Shown here: one piece after another, positions 45,106 to 54,033 of the stretch
How the letters are laid out: each line of letters opens with the position of its first letter
How positions within the stretch are numbered: position 1 is the stretch's first letter
Origin: a bacterium
Lineage (GTDB): Bacteria; Armatimonadota; Abditibacteriia; Abditibacteriales; Abditibacteriaceae
Length of the DNA stretch: 64,000 nucleotides
Direction of reading: 5' to 3'
NCBI GenBank assembly: GCA_004172935.1
Contig: SDZD01000032.1
Location: forward strand, 1 to 64,000
Translations under genes and position numbers: made by a program
The notes under the pieces: model-generated
Seen by the model: only the letters and a program-made list of their open reading frames with translations
What the model was told of the DNA's origin: nothing
Databases searched by the model: none

Positions 45106-47676
45106 ATGCAAACCAAACATCCGCTTTACCCGGCAACTGCTCTCACTCTACTTTCACCTTGCCTCCTGACGGCCTGTGTTTCGATGGCTCCCTCTCCTGC
45201 CCTGGCGGCGACGGCCAACATCAGCGTCGATGCAGGTCAGACGGGAGCACGCATTCCTAAAAATTTATACGGCGTGTTTCTGGAAGAGATCAGCCATGCC
45301 GGGGAAGGTGGCCTTTATGCGGAACTGATTCAGAACCGTGCCTTTGAAGACGCCAATTTGCCGCCCGCTTGCAAGCTCGAAAACGGTTTCATTATTCCAC
45401 CGCGCACGCCCAGCTTTTACGACAACAAAGTCAAAGACTGGAAATTGCGCTGGAACGTCACCAGCCCATACCCGGCGTGGTCGATGCAAAGTTCGACCGG
45501 GAGCGTTGGAAGCATTGGTTTGACCGAGGAAAAACCGCTCAACTCGGTGACGCCCCATTCGATGCGCGTCAGCATCTCGAAGGTGGAACAGGGTGGGCAT
45601 ATCGCACTAGTGAACGAGGGTTTCTGGGGAATTGGGGTTAAGGACAAAGACAGCTACAACCTGAGTTTTTACGCACGCTCGGAGAAGGGTTATCGTGGGC
45701 CGATTGTGGCGGCATTGGTTGCTCCAAATGGGACGGTGCTGGCGTCGCAAACCATCCGAGGAACAGTGGGAATGGAGTGGAAAAAGTATTCAACTTCGCT
45801 AGTAGGTAAAGGCAGCGACGCCAAAGCCCGTTTGGAGCTTCGCTTCGGGGCAATAGGCGAAGTCAATGTCGATTTCGTGTCGCTGTTTCCAGCCAAGACA
45901 TTCAAGAATCGCCCCAATGGCCTTCGCACTGACATTGCGACGATGATTGCCGACCTCAAGCCGGGCTTCGTGCGCTGGCCGGGAGGCTGCGTCGTCGAGG
46001 GCATCACGATTGAATCGCGCCCACAGTGGAAGCAGACCATTGGGCCGCTCGAAGAGCGCGTTCCGACTTACAGCCCGTGGGAATATTGGAACACCAACGG
46101 GTTCGGCTACCACGAGTACCTACAATTCTGCGAAGATACCGGAGCAGAAGCACTGTATGTAGCGAACGTAGGTGTATCGTGTGCCTTTCGTGCCAGCACC
46201 TACTTGCCCGACGACCAAATACCTGCCTTGATTCAGGATTCGCTTGATGCTATCGAATATGCCATTGGGCCAGTGACTTCGAAGTGGGGAGCGGTTCGTG
46301 CCAAAAACGGACACCCACAACCGTTTCCATTGCGCTATTTTGAAGTGGGCAACGAACAGGTCGGCGCGCGTTATGGCGCCCGCGTGAAATTGTTCACCGA
46401 CGCTATCAAAGCCAAGTACCCGCAGATGAAGGTTGCGCTGAGTTCATGGATAGCCGACCTCGACCATAGCGCGATTCGCGCTGCTGGCGACAAAGTCGAT
46501 ATTGTCGATGAGCATTCCTACCGCCCGTTGTACTGGCCGGTTTCTAACTTCGATAGCTTTGCCAAGTATCCGCGCGACGTTAATTGGGAGCTGTACATCG
46601 GCGAGTTCGCCACCAACAGCAATGTAGGACAGGGCAACTTGAACGCGACGCTGAACGATGCTGCCTATATGATGAGCATGGAAAAGAACGCCGATCTGGT
46701 GAAGATGGGCAGCTACGCTCCGCTACTGGTGAACGTGAACGATGTGGACTGGGCGGTTAACCTCATCCACTTCGATAGCGACAAAACTTTCGGGCGCGCT
46801 TCCTACTATGCCTGCAAGATGTTCGTGGACGACCAGCCCGATGTCAACTTGAAAACGCAATTCGGTTTTAGCTCTTCCAAAGCGGTCGCAGTGGCGGGCG
46901 GCGTAGGGTTGGCGACATGGGATACGTCGGTGGAATATAAGGACTTAGTCGTCGAGAGCGAGGGCAAAGAGGTTTACCGCTCCGACTTCACTAAACCGCT
47001 TCAGGGATGGCGCAAAGATGAGGGCGGTAGCTGGGAAACCGTCGATGGTGTGCTACGCCAAACCAATAATCAGGTGAGCTTCCAGTACCTCGATAATCCG
47101 GCGTGGAAGAACGTCACCCTGCATGTCAAAGCCCGCAAGCTGGCGGGAGCAGAAGGCTTTCTAGTCACTCTCGGCAACTATAATGGTCAGCGCGTTCAGT
47201 TCAACATCGGGGGATGGGGCAACAACCAGACCGCCTTCGAGATGAGCGGCATCATTGGAAAAGCAGTGCCGGGACGCATCGAGACGGGGCGTTGGTACGA
47301 CATCGAAGTTCAAGTCGATGGCACCAAGTTGCGCGGCTTTCTGGACGGGAAATTAATCGTCGAAGAAAACATTCCCAATGTTGAAACGGTGTTGGCCATT
47401 TCGGGCCGCGACGAAAAAACCGGCGACATTATCATTAAGGCGGTTAACACCAGCGCCGAACCAGCTGTCACCGATTTCAAAATCGACAACGCGGCAGGAC
47501 TGAAGGCAGACGGCAGCGTATTGGTTTTGACATCGGGTAGCCCCAGAGATGAAAACTCGTTCGCAAACCCGCAGAAGATCGTGCCGGTGAAAAGCCCACT
47601 AACGAATGTGGCGCCGAACTTCCAGCACACACTGCCCCCCTACTCGCTCAGCATATTGCGTCTGAAGACCCGTTAG
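45106..47676 (+). CDS. Secreted GH51 alpha-L-arabinofuranosidase (no. 4)
   Basis: The protein has 856 residues from the ATG at 45106. The N-terminus LLSPCLLTACVSMAP can be read as a lipoprotein signal (LTAC). LYGVFLEEISHAGEGGLYAE begins the barrel, and a CBM4-like sandwich follows (VSISKVEQGGHIALVNEGF). YFEVGNEQVGARYGARV holds the acid/base Glu and ELYIGEFATNSNVG the nucleophile. The C-terminal sandwich contains a LamG-like insert (WKNVTLHVKARKLAGAEGF, DIEVQVDGTKLRGFLDGK) as in GH51 no. 3. It removes alpha-L-arabinofuranose, including the terminal alpha-1,3 unit known from Hyp-Ara4. It is divergent from GH127 no. 4, with two operators between them. Confidence 0.92.
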   Translation: MQTKHPLYPATALTLLSPCLLTACVSMAPSPALAATANISVDAGQTGARIPKNLYGVFLEEISHAGEGGLYAELIQNRAFEDANLPPACKLENGFIIPPRTPSFYDNKVKDWKLRWNVTSPYPAWSMQSSTGSVGSIGLTEEKPLNSVTPHSMRVSISKVEQGGHIALVNEGFWGIGVKDKDSYNLSFYARSEKGYRGPIVAALVAPNGTVLASQTIRGTVGMEWKKYSTSLVGKGSDAKARLELRFGAIGEVNVDFVSLFPAKTFKNRPNGLRTDIATMIADLKPGFVRWPGGCVVEGITIESRPQWKQTIGPLEERVPTYSPWEYWNTNGFGYHEYLQFCEDTGAEALYVANVGVSCAFRASTYLPDDQIPALIQDSLDAIEYAIGPVTSKWGAVRAKNGHPQPFPLRYFEVGNEQVGARYGARVKLFTDAIKAKYPQMKVALSSWIADLDHSAIRAAGDKVDIVDEHSYRPLYWPVSNFDSFAKYPRDVNWELYIGEFATNSNVGQGNLNATLNDAAYMMSMEKNADLVKMGSYAPLLVNVNDVDWAVNLIHFDSDKTFGRASYYACKMFVDDQPDVNLKTQFGFSSSKAVAVAGGVGLATWDTSVEYKDLVVESEGKEVYRSDFTKPLQGWRKDEGGSWETVDGVLRQTNNQVSFQYLDNPAWKNVTLHVKARKLAGAEGFLVTLGNYNGQRVQFNIGGWGNNQTAFEMSGIIGKAVPGRIETGRWYDIEVQVDGTKLRGFLDGKLIVEENIPNVETVLAISGRDEKTGDIIIKAVNTSAEPAVTDFKIDNAAGLKADGSVLVLTSGSPRDENSFANPQKIVPVKSPLTNVAPNFQHTLPPYSLSILRLKTR

Positions 47677-47696
47677 GTTTTCTCGCCGAGCAGGAA

Positions 47697-47726
47697 CTGA
47701 ACCCACTGCGTCTGCAGTGGGTTCAG
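47697..47726 (+). terminator. Rho-independent terminator after GH51 no. 4
   Basis: Perfect 13-bp arms CTGAACCCACTGC/GCAGTGGGTTCAG with a 4-base loop, followed by CTTTGTTTT, 20 bp after the stop. Confidence 0.9.
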
Positions 47727-48075
47727 CTTTGTTTTCTATCAGGAAGAACAGCCGCATTACAAGTTGTCTTTTACTTTGGTAACGCAAGTAAGAACCTCAA
47801 TTTCACTCCTCAAAATTCTTCGGGTAAATCGACGTTCGCCATTAACAAATCTGGAATCTAACAGAAACTTAGGTGGAGTAAAACCTTTCCCACGAACAAA
47901 CCCAAGCGTGTGTCCATACAACGCAAGGGGCATAGAAAGGCTTTATTAGAGATGGCAAACCAGTCGTGATTTATCCCCCAAGGACTTCCAATCCCATTCA
48001 ATAGTTAGCAACAGAGCGAATGTCTCAGGCGTTCGCTCTCGAACCTTTTAGAAACGCACGCTCAATTTTTTGTCC
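47727..48075. other. Upstream region of the peptide transporter operon, no gene seen
   Basis: No convincing coding frame and no copy of TGGTATACCA was found. A hairpin with arms AGAGCGAA/TTCGCTCT at 48013-48039 lies about 36 bp before the first ATG of the transporter operon and may be part of its leader. Confidence 0.5.
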
Positions 48076-50070
48076 ATGAAATTTTCTTCTCGTCGGCACT
48101 GGTTATTTACAACGGTCGCAGCAAGCGTTGTCCTGGCGGGTTGTGGCAACTCGCCCTATCCAGCGGGCTTAACCGGGCAATCGGTTTACTTTCTCTCTCA
48201 GGCCGACGACCCACGCAAACTTGATCCGGCGTCATCATACCGTGCCAGCGAAGGGGCTATCCTCGACGTAATTTGCTCTTCCTATTACGATTACCAGCCG
48301 CTTAAAACCAAGAATTTTCAACTTATTCTTGGATTGGGCGCGAGCGAGGCCAAGCGCGCACCTTACACCTACACCGACGCGAAAACCAAAAAACCACGTG
48401 TGGGCGAACAGTGGACATTTAAGGTTCGACGAGATTTGAAGTTCGCGAATGATGCGTGTTTCCCCGGCGGCATGGGGCGCGCCATCACGGCGAAGGATTT
48501 CATATACGCCTTTCGGCGCATGGCCGACCCGGCGGCGGCTTCGCCAGTGCAAGGGTTCTTCACGGACAAAATCATAGGCTTTGACGACCTCATCGCTCGC
48601 AACGGCGACCTGTTGAAAAAAGGGGAAGGCGCCGATTACAAGACACCAGTTCCCGGCCTGCAACTCGACCAAAAAGACCCATATACCTTCCGTATCAATC
48701 TGAATCAGCCATATCCTCAGATGCGTTATCTGATGGCGATGCACTTCACTTCGCCGATGGCGTATGAGTCGGTTGATTACTACGGCAAAGACATCGTTCA
48801 CCACCCGATAGGTTGCGGCCCCTTCATTCTCGAAGAGTGGACACCAAAACGCCGTATCGTGTTGGCGAAGAACCCGAACCGCCCTGCCGAATACTATCCC
48901 AGCGAAGGCGACCCCGGCGACAAAGAAGCGGGCTTGCTTGCCAACGCTGGCAAGCAGTTGCCTCTGGTCGATAAAGTGGTTGTCTCCAACATCACCGAAA
49001 GCACGACGGGCTGGAACCTGTTCTTGCAGGGTTATATGGATGGCTGGAGCGTCACTCAGAGCAACTACCAACAGGTGGTTTCGCAACAGGGTTCTTTGAC
49101 GCCCGAAATGCAGGAACACGGCATTCGCCTCACCAAGTCGAGCGACGTTGGCGTCACCTATTTCGCGTTCAATATGCGTGATCCGATTTTTGGTGGCTAT
49201 ACCACTGAAAAGCGCAAGTTACGTCAGGCGGTTTCACTGGCGGTGAACTCGCAAGAGTTCATCGAACTGTTCTCGCAGGGTAATGGTCGCGCGGCGCAAA
49301 CGGTGGTTCCTCCTGGCATTTACGGCTACGATCCGAAATACCGCAACCCATTCCGCGCCTACGACCCGAAATTGACACGCGCCAAAGAGCTGTTAAAAGA
49401 AGCCGGATACCCCAATGGACTTGATGCCCGCACAGGCGAGCGACTGACTCTGTATTACGACAACGCCAAAACGGATGCTGCTGGGCGTCAGTATGTGGCG
49501 CTAATTAGCCGCCAGATTCAGGCATTGGGACTAAGATTGGAGTCACGTTCGCAACGCGATGTCGTATGGCAAAGCAAAATTGACGGCAACGATTGGCAAA
49601 TGACGGATTATGGCTGGTTGGCTGACTATCCCGACCCCGAAAACTTCGTGTTTTTGCTGTACGGCCCCAACCGTCGCCCCGGCCCCAACCTGACCGGATA
49701 CGACAACCCCGTTTACAATCGCCTCTTCGAGAAGATGCGCGCCATGGACGATGGGCCGGAGCGGTTGAAATTAATTGAGCAAATGCGCGCCATCAGCGAT
49801 GAAGATTGTCCATTGATTTACATCCAAAACTCCCAGAAGTTGTCACTTGCCTACGATTGGCTGAGCGATTTCAAGCCCAACCCCGTGACCAACACCGCGC
49901 TCAAATATCGCTCGGTAGATGGCGAAAAAAGGGCAGAGCGCCAAAGACAATGGAACAAACCCGTTTGGTGGCCACTTGCTGCTATGTTCGCGGTGCTGAT
50001 TGCGGGGACTCTGCCCGCGATTCAGGTTGTTAAAAACCGCCATCGCCGCCGCGTGACACACAAAGATTGA
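48076..50070 (+). CDS. oppA: Oligopeptide ABC transporter, substrate-binding lipoprotein
   Basis: The protein has 664 residues from the ATG at 48076 (a TTG lies 6 bp earlier). The lipobox is VVLAGC. It is a cluster C / SBP_bac_5 binding protein: FKVRRDLKFANDACFPGG, PIGCGPFILEEWTPKRRIVL, AVSLAVNSQEFIELF and WLADYPDPENFVFLLYGPNR. It captures peptides outside the inner membrane and delivers them to OppBC. Unusually, the C-terminus has a hydrophobic segment (WWPLAAMFAVLIAGTLPAI) followed by a basic tail (KNRHRRR), which looks like a transmembrane anchor. It is the first gene of a five-gene operon. Dipeptide, oligopeptide or glycopeptide specificity cannot be read from sequence. Confidence 0.92.
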   Translation: MKFSSRRHWLFTTVAASVVLAGCGNSPYPAGLTGQSVYFLSQADDPRKLDPASSYRASEGAILDVICSSYYDYQPLKTKNFQLILGLGASEAKRAPYTYTDAKTKKPRVGEQWTFKVRRDLKFANDACFPGGMGRAITAKDFIYAFRRMADPAAASPVQGFFTDKIIGFDDLIARNGDLLKKGEGADYKTPVPGLQLDQKDPYTFRINLNQPYPQMRYLMAMHFTSPMAYESVDYYGKDIVHHPIGCGPFILEEWTPKRRIVLAKNPNRPAEYYPSEGDPGDKEAGLLANAGKQLPLVDKVVVSNITESTTGWNLFLQGYMDGWSVTQSNYQQVVSQQGSLTPEMQEHGIRLTKSSDVGVTYFAFNMRDPIFGGYTTEKRKLRQAVSLAVNSQEFIELFSQGNGRAAQTVVPPGIYGYDPKYRNPFRAYDPKLTRAKELLKEAGYPNGLDARTGERLTLYYDNAKTDAAGRQYVALISRQIQALGLRLESRSQRDVVWQSKIDGNDWQMTDYGWLADYPDPENFVFLLYGPNRRPGPNLTGYDNPVYNRLFEKMRAMDDGPERLKLIEQMRAISDEDCPLIYIQNSQKLSLAYDWLSDFKPNPVTNTALKYRSVDGEKRAERQRQWNKPVWWPLAAMFAVLIAGTLPAIQVVKNRHRRRVTHKD

Positions 50071-50109
50071 AGCGCCCCCAATTATTGCCAATAGAAACCG
50101 CTATTATCC

Positions 50110-51051
50110 ATGTTTCGTTACCTTGTCCGTCGCTTACTGTACGCCATTCCCATTCTCGTGGGCGTCTCGCTAGTGACTTTCCTGTTGTTCTACTGCGTGT
50201 TCCCTCCCGAACAGATTGCGAGGCGCAACTTATCGGCGAAAAACCCGACGCCAGAACAAATTCAGGATTGGCTCACCACCCACAATTACAATCACCCGCT
50301 TTCTGAACAGTTTCAAAAGCACATGAGCGAATTGTTCCTGTTGCGCTTCGGAAGAGCCGACTCCACAAATGAACCAATTTGGGACCGCATTAAAGCAGGA
50401 GTTGGCCCTTCGTCGCTCATCGCCGCGCTCATCTTCGTTTCGGCTCTCGCCACTCAACTCTTTCTGGCGCTGTGGTCCGCTTATTTTCGTGGCACCTACG
50501 TTGACTTGTGGATTACCTTCCTGTGCGTGCTGTTGATGAGCGTGGTGTATATCGTGTTCGTTATCGCCGGGCAGTTCCTTATGGGGAAAATATTGCGATT
50601 ATTCCCACTAGCGGGATACCAGCCGAGTTGGAGTTCATTTCGCTTTGCGGTTCTGCCCGTTATTATCGGCGTTATCAGTGGCCTTGGAAGCGGAACACGC
50701 TTCTACCGCACTTTCATGTTGGAAGAGGTCAACCAAGATTATGTTCGCACCGCACGCGCCAAGGGAGTTCCCGAAAGCCGCATCTTGTTTAAGCATGTGC
50801 TGAAAAATGCCCTCATTCCCATCATCAGTTCAACGGTGCTTGCCATCCCTTCGCTGATGTTAGGCAACTTAGTCCTAGAGTCTTTCTTCGGAATCCCCGG
50901 CCTTGGCTCTTATACAGTAGACGCAATTAACTCGCAGGATTTCGCTGTTGTGCGCGCTATGGTTTTCCTCGGCACCCTGCTCTACATCGCGGGCGCTATT
51001 TTGACCGACGTTTGCTATGCAATCGCCGACCCCCGTATTCGCCTGGAGTAA
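50110..51051 (+). CDS. oppB: Oligopeptide ABC transporter permease, OppB type
   Basis: The 313-residue inner-membrane permease has the OppB/DppB N-terminus (MFRYLVRRLLYAIPILVGVSL cut to its motif) and about six membrane segments. The EAA loop reads DYVRTARAKGVPESRILFKH, where the ATPases dock. It is followed by LEDSFF-like NLVLESFFGIPGLG typical of OppB. The gene starts 39 bp after oppA and is 2 bp from oppC, within one operon. Confidence 0.95.
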   Translation: MFRYLVRRLLYAIPILVGVSLVTFLLFYCVFPPEQIARRNLSAKNPTPEQIQDWLTTHNYNHPLSEQFQKHMSELFLLRFGRADSTNEPIWDRIKAGVGPSSLIAALIFVSALATQLFLALWSAYFRGTYVDLWITFLCVLLMSVVYIVFVIAGQFLMGKILRLFPLAGYQPSWSSFRFAVLPVIIGVISGLGSGTRFYRTFMLEEVNQDYVRTARAKGVPESRILFKHVLKNALIPIISSTVLAIPSLMLGNLVLESFFGIPGLGSYTVDAINSQDFAVVRAMVFLGTLLYIAGAILTDVCYAIADPRIRLE

Positions 51052-51053
51052 TT

Positions 51054-52055
51054 ATGTCCGACTGGCTTTCTAATATTATCCCGTTCGTCATCGTCATTAC
51101 GCTCTTCGTGGTGATACGTCGCGCCGCGACACAACCGCTATGGGCGGAAGCAATCAGACGCATCAAGCGCAACCGTCTTGCGTTGATGGCATTATGCGTC
51201 ATCTGTATTTTTGGCGCTACCGCGTTTTGCGATTCCATCTCGTGGCGCAAAGACAAAAACGCCCCCAGCCTGAGCCTGATCGACCGCGCTTTTGAGCGAC
51301 CAGCTGAACCAACCTACTCGGCTCCCTTCGCTACAATGACCTTTGGCGAGCCAACCCCACGTCCACTGCTAGGAAAGCATTGGTTCGGGACCGATGGCAC
51401 AGGGCAGGACGTGTTCTATCAGACACTCAAGGGATGCCGTACTGCGACAATTATCGGCGGCTTCACGTTGCTCATCGCCACACCATTGGCATTGCTATTT
51501 GGCATGATGGCCGGTTACTTCGGTAAGCGCGTTGATGATGCCATCCAGTACAGCTACACCATCCTCGATTCGATTCCCAACATTTTGTTGTTGGTCGCGC
51601 TCCTGATGGTGATGGGGCGTGGTTTGCCGCAGCTTTGCATCGCGCTTGGCATCACCTCATGGGTGGGCCTTTGCCGCTTAACTCGCGGCGAAACGCTCAA
51701 ACACCGCGAACGCGAATATGTGCGCGCCGCCAAAGCGCTGGGCATCTCGAATATCCGCATCCTGTTCCGCCACATTTTGCCCAACCTGTTGCCGTTAGTG
51801 GTCATTTCTACCACGCTCAGCTTTTCGGGGTTGGTGCTGGCCGAAGCCATTTTGTCGTACCTTCAGTTGGGTGTGGCACAGGGAACGGGGTCGTGGGGCA
51901 ACATGATTGACGGTGCCCGTTTGGAACTGGCCCGCGAACCCGTCATCTGGTGGAACTTGAGTGCTGCCAGTCTGGCGCTGTTCATTCTAGTGCTGTCTTT
52001 CAACATATTCGGCGATGCACTACGCGACGCCATCGACCCACGCTTGAGTTCGTGA
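51054..52055 (+). CDS. oppC: Oligopeptide ABC transporter permease, OppC type
   Basis: The protein has 333 residues from the ATG at 51054, which has GGAG in front and lies just after the oppB stop; an earlier frame from 51012 overlaps oppB and is rejected. HWFGTDGTGQDVFYQTLKG is the OppC signature, and the EAA loop is EYVRAAKALGISNIRILFRH. The N-terminus has an additional hydrophobic segment (IIPFVIVITLFVVI) before the usual first helix. It pairs with OppB to form the channel. Confidence 0.95.
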   Translation: MSDWLSNIIPFVIVITLFVVIRRAATQPLWAEAIRRIKRNRLALMALCVICIFGATAFCDSISWRKDKNAPSLSLIDRAFERPAEPTYSAPFATMTFGEPTPRPLLGKHWFGTDGTGQDVFYQTLKGCRTATIIGGFTLLIATPLALLFGMMAGYFGKRVDDAIQYSYTILDSIPNILLLVALLMVMGRGLPQLCIALGITSWVGLCRLTRGETLKHREREYVRAAKALGISNIRILFRHILPNLLPLVVISTTLSFSGLVLAEAILSYLQLGVAQGTGSWGNMIDGARLELAREPVIWWNLSAASLALFILVLSFNIFGDALRDAIDPRLSS

Positions 52056-52088
52056 GGACTCTCCCGGCCCAACTCTAATTTTCGTCAC

Positions 52089-53129
52089 ATGCCACTTCTT
52101 AAAGTCGAAAACCTTCGCACAACAATTCGCACCCGCAAGGGTGTCGCCGTCCCCGTCGATGGCGTCAGTTTCAGTCTGGAAGCGGGTCAAACCCTCGCAA
52201 TGGTGGGCGAATCGGGGTGCGGGAAAAGCATGACGGCTCTATCGCTACTGCAACTGGTTCCCGAACCAGCGGGCCGCATCGAAAGCGGGCACGTGTGGTT
52301 TCAAGACCGCGACTTGTTGGAACTGACATGGGAAGAGATGCGCCCACTGCGTGGACGTGAAATCGCGATGATCTTCCAGGAGCCGATGACGAGCCTAAAT
52401 CCGGTGCATTCGGTGGGACAACAGCTGATGGAAGCGATGATCGTGCATGGAACAGCCAAGGGCAAAGAGGCCCAACGGCGCGCAACGGAATCGCTTGACC
52501 GCGTGGGCGTGCGCCCGACGGCGATGAAGCAATATCCACACGAACTTTCAGGCGGAATGCGTCAGCGCGTGATGATAGCGATGGCGCTACTCAACAACCC
52601 CAAACTTCTGATCGCTGACGAGCCGACAACGGCTCTTGACGTGACGGTGCAAGCGCAAATCCTGCAATTGATTCGGGAATTGCAGCGTGAAACCGATATG
52701 GCGGTTCTGCTTATCACCCACGATTTGGGAACGGTTGCTGAAGTCGCCGACCATGTCGCGGTGATGTATGCCGGACAGGTAGTTGAGAATGCTCCGGTGC
52801 ATGAATTATTCTCGCGACCATTGCACCCATACACGCAGGGACTGTTCGCCAGTCTTCCGGCGCGCGCGCGGCGCGGCCAAGATTTGGCGACACTCGAAGG
52901 ACGTGTGCCCGATTCGACCGATTGGCCTATCGCCTGTCGTTTCGAGAAGCGCTGCCAATACAGCTTCGCGGCTTGCTCTGCGGTGCCCCCCAAATTCCAG
53001 CCCGCCGAAGCGGCGCATCCTTCGCGCTGCCACTTGTACGACCCGGAAATCGAGCGGCCCATGCGCGGTACACCACGCGAAGAACAAGAGCAAGCCCATG
53101 CACTCATCGAAGGAGGCATCGCATCGTGA
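52089..53129 (+). CDS. oppD: Oligopeptide ABC transporter ATPase, OppD type
   Basis: The 346-residue ATPase has Walker A GESGCGKSMTAL, signature LSGGMRQRVMIAMAL, Walker B LLIADEPTTALDV, and the C-terminal oligopeptide-transporter extension with CRFEKRCQYSFAAC. It powers peptide uptake together with OppF. It overlaps oppF by GTGA. Confidence 0.95.
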   Translation: MPLLKVENLRTTIRTRKGVAVPVDGVSFSLEAGQTLAMVGESGCGKSMTALSLLQLVPEPAGRIESGHVWFQDRDLLELTWEEMRPLRGREIAMIFQEPMTSLNPVHSVGQQLMEAMIVHGTAKGKEAQRRATESLDRVGVRPTAMKQYPHELSGGMRQRVMIAMALLNNPKLLIADEPTTALDVTVQAQILQLIRELQRETDMAVLLITHDLGTVAEVADHVAVMYAGQVVENAPVHELFSRPLHPYTQGLFASLPARARRGQDLATLEGRVPDSTDWPIACRFEKRCQYSFAACSAVPPKFQPAEAAHPSRCHLYDPEIERPMRGTPREEQEQAHALIEGGIAS

Positions 53130-53992
53130 ATTCGTCTTCAACTCCTCAAGCCACTTCAACACCAACACAGTCGCCAGAAAATTTGGTTGAAGTGAAAAAT
53201 CTGGTCAAAGAGTTCGGATTGCGCCAAGGATTTTTGTCACGTCAGCAGACAAACCGCGTCGTTCATGAGGTCAGTTTCGGCGTGCCGAAGGGACGCACTC
53301 TGGCTCTGGTAGGCGAATCGGGGAGCGGCAAAAGCACCATCGGTTTGATGATGATGGATTTGCTTGAGCCAACGAGTGGCGAGATTTTTCTGGAAGGCAA
53401 ACCGATCTCCAAGCGACGTGGCAAGGAAAAGTTGGCGTTGCGTCGCCAGATGCAGATCGTGTTTCAAGACCCGTATGCGTCGCTCAATGCGCGCTTGACA
53501 GTGCGCGAAATGCTGCTCGAAGCCTATGTCACGCATAGCATCGGGAAAAATGGCGCCGAACGCGAAGAGCTGGCGAAAAACCTTTTGGAAGATGTCGGCC
53601 TTTCCAGCACTGCCCTCGACCGCTACCCACACGAGTTCTCAGGTGGACAGCGCCAGCGCATCGCGATTGCGCGCGCCTTATCGGTGACTCCGCGCTTCAT
53701 CGTGCTGGATGAACCGACCAGCGCGCTCGATGTCTCGGTACAGAGCCAGATTCTCAACTTGCTGCGCCGCTTGCAACGCGAACATGGCCTAACTTACTTG
53801 TTCATCACGCACAACCTCGGCGTCGTCGATTACTTCGCCGATGAGGTCGCGGTGATGGAAAAGGGCCGTATCGTGGAGCGCGGCTCGACAGAAACCATTT
53901 TCGACAATCCCCAGCAACCCTACACGCGCAAGTTGCTTGATGCCGTGCCATCATTCAATCCCAATCACCGCAAATTAGCTCCCAGCCGCTAA
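53126..53992 (+). CDS. oppF: Oligopeptide ABC transporter ATPase, OppF type
   Basis: The protein has 288 residues from a GTG at 53126 that overlaps the oppD stop (GTGA), so the two are translationally coupled; the frame is open further upstream but out of phase with oppD and unlikely to be used. Walker A is GESGSGKSTIGL, the signature FSGGQRQRIAIARAL and Walker B FIVLDEPTSALDV. It ends soon after NPQQPYTRKLLDAVP and lacks the long Cys-bearing tail of OppD, which is normal for short OppF proteins. Confidence 0.95.
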   Translation: MNSSSTPQATSTPTQSPENLVEVKNLVKEFGLRQGFLSRQQTNRVVHEVSFGVPKGRTLALVGESGSGKSTIGLMMMDLLEPTSGEIFLEGKPISKRRGKEKLALRRQMQIVFQDPYASLNARLTVREMLLEAYVTHSIGKNGAEREELAKNLLEDVGLSSTALDRYPHEFSGGQRQRIAIARALSVTPRFIVLDEPTSALDVSVQSQILNLLRRLQREHGLTYLFITHNLGVVDYFADEVAVMEKGRIVERGSTETIFDNPQQPYTRKLLDAVPSFNPNHRKLAPSR

Positions 53993-54002
53993 ATCGCGGC
54001 GC

Positions 54003-54033
54003 CGCCAACCCGATGCTATGAGCTGGGTTGGCG
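54003..54033. terminator. Possible terminator between oppF and the DUF5695-like gene
   Basis: Arms CGCCAACCC/GGGTTGGCG (9 bp) with a 13-base loop. It spans the stop codon of the minus-strand gene and starts 11 bp after oppF. No T run follows on either strand. Confidence 0.4.
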
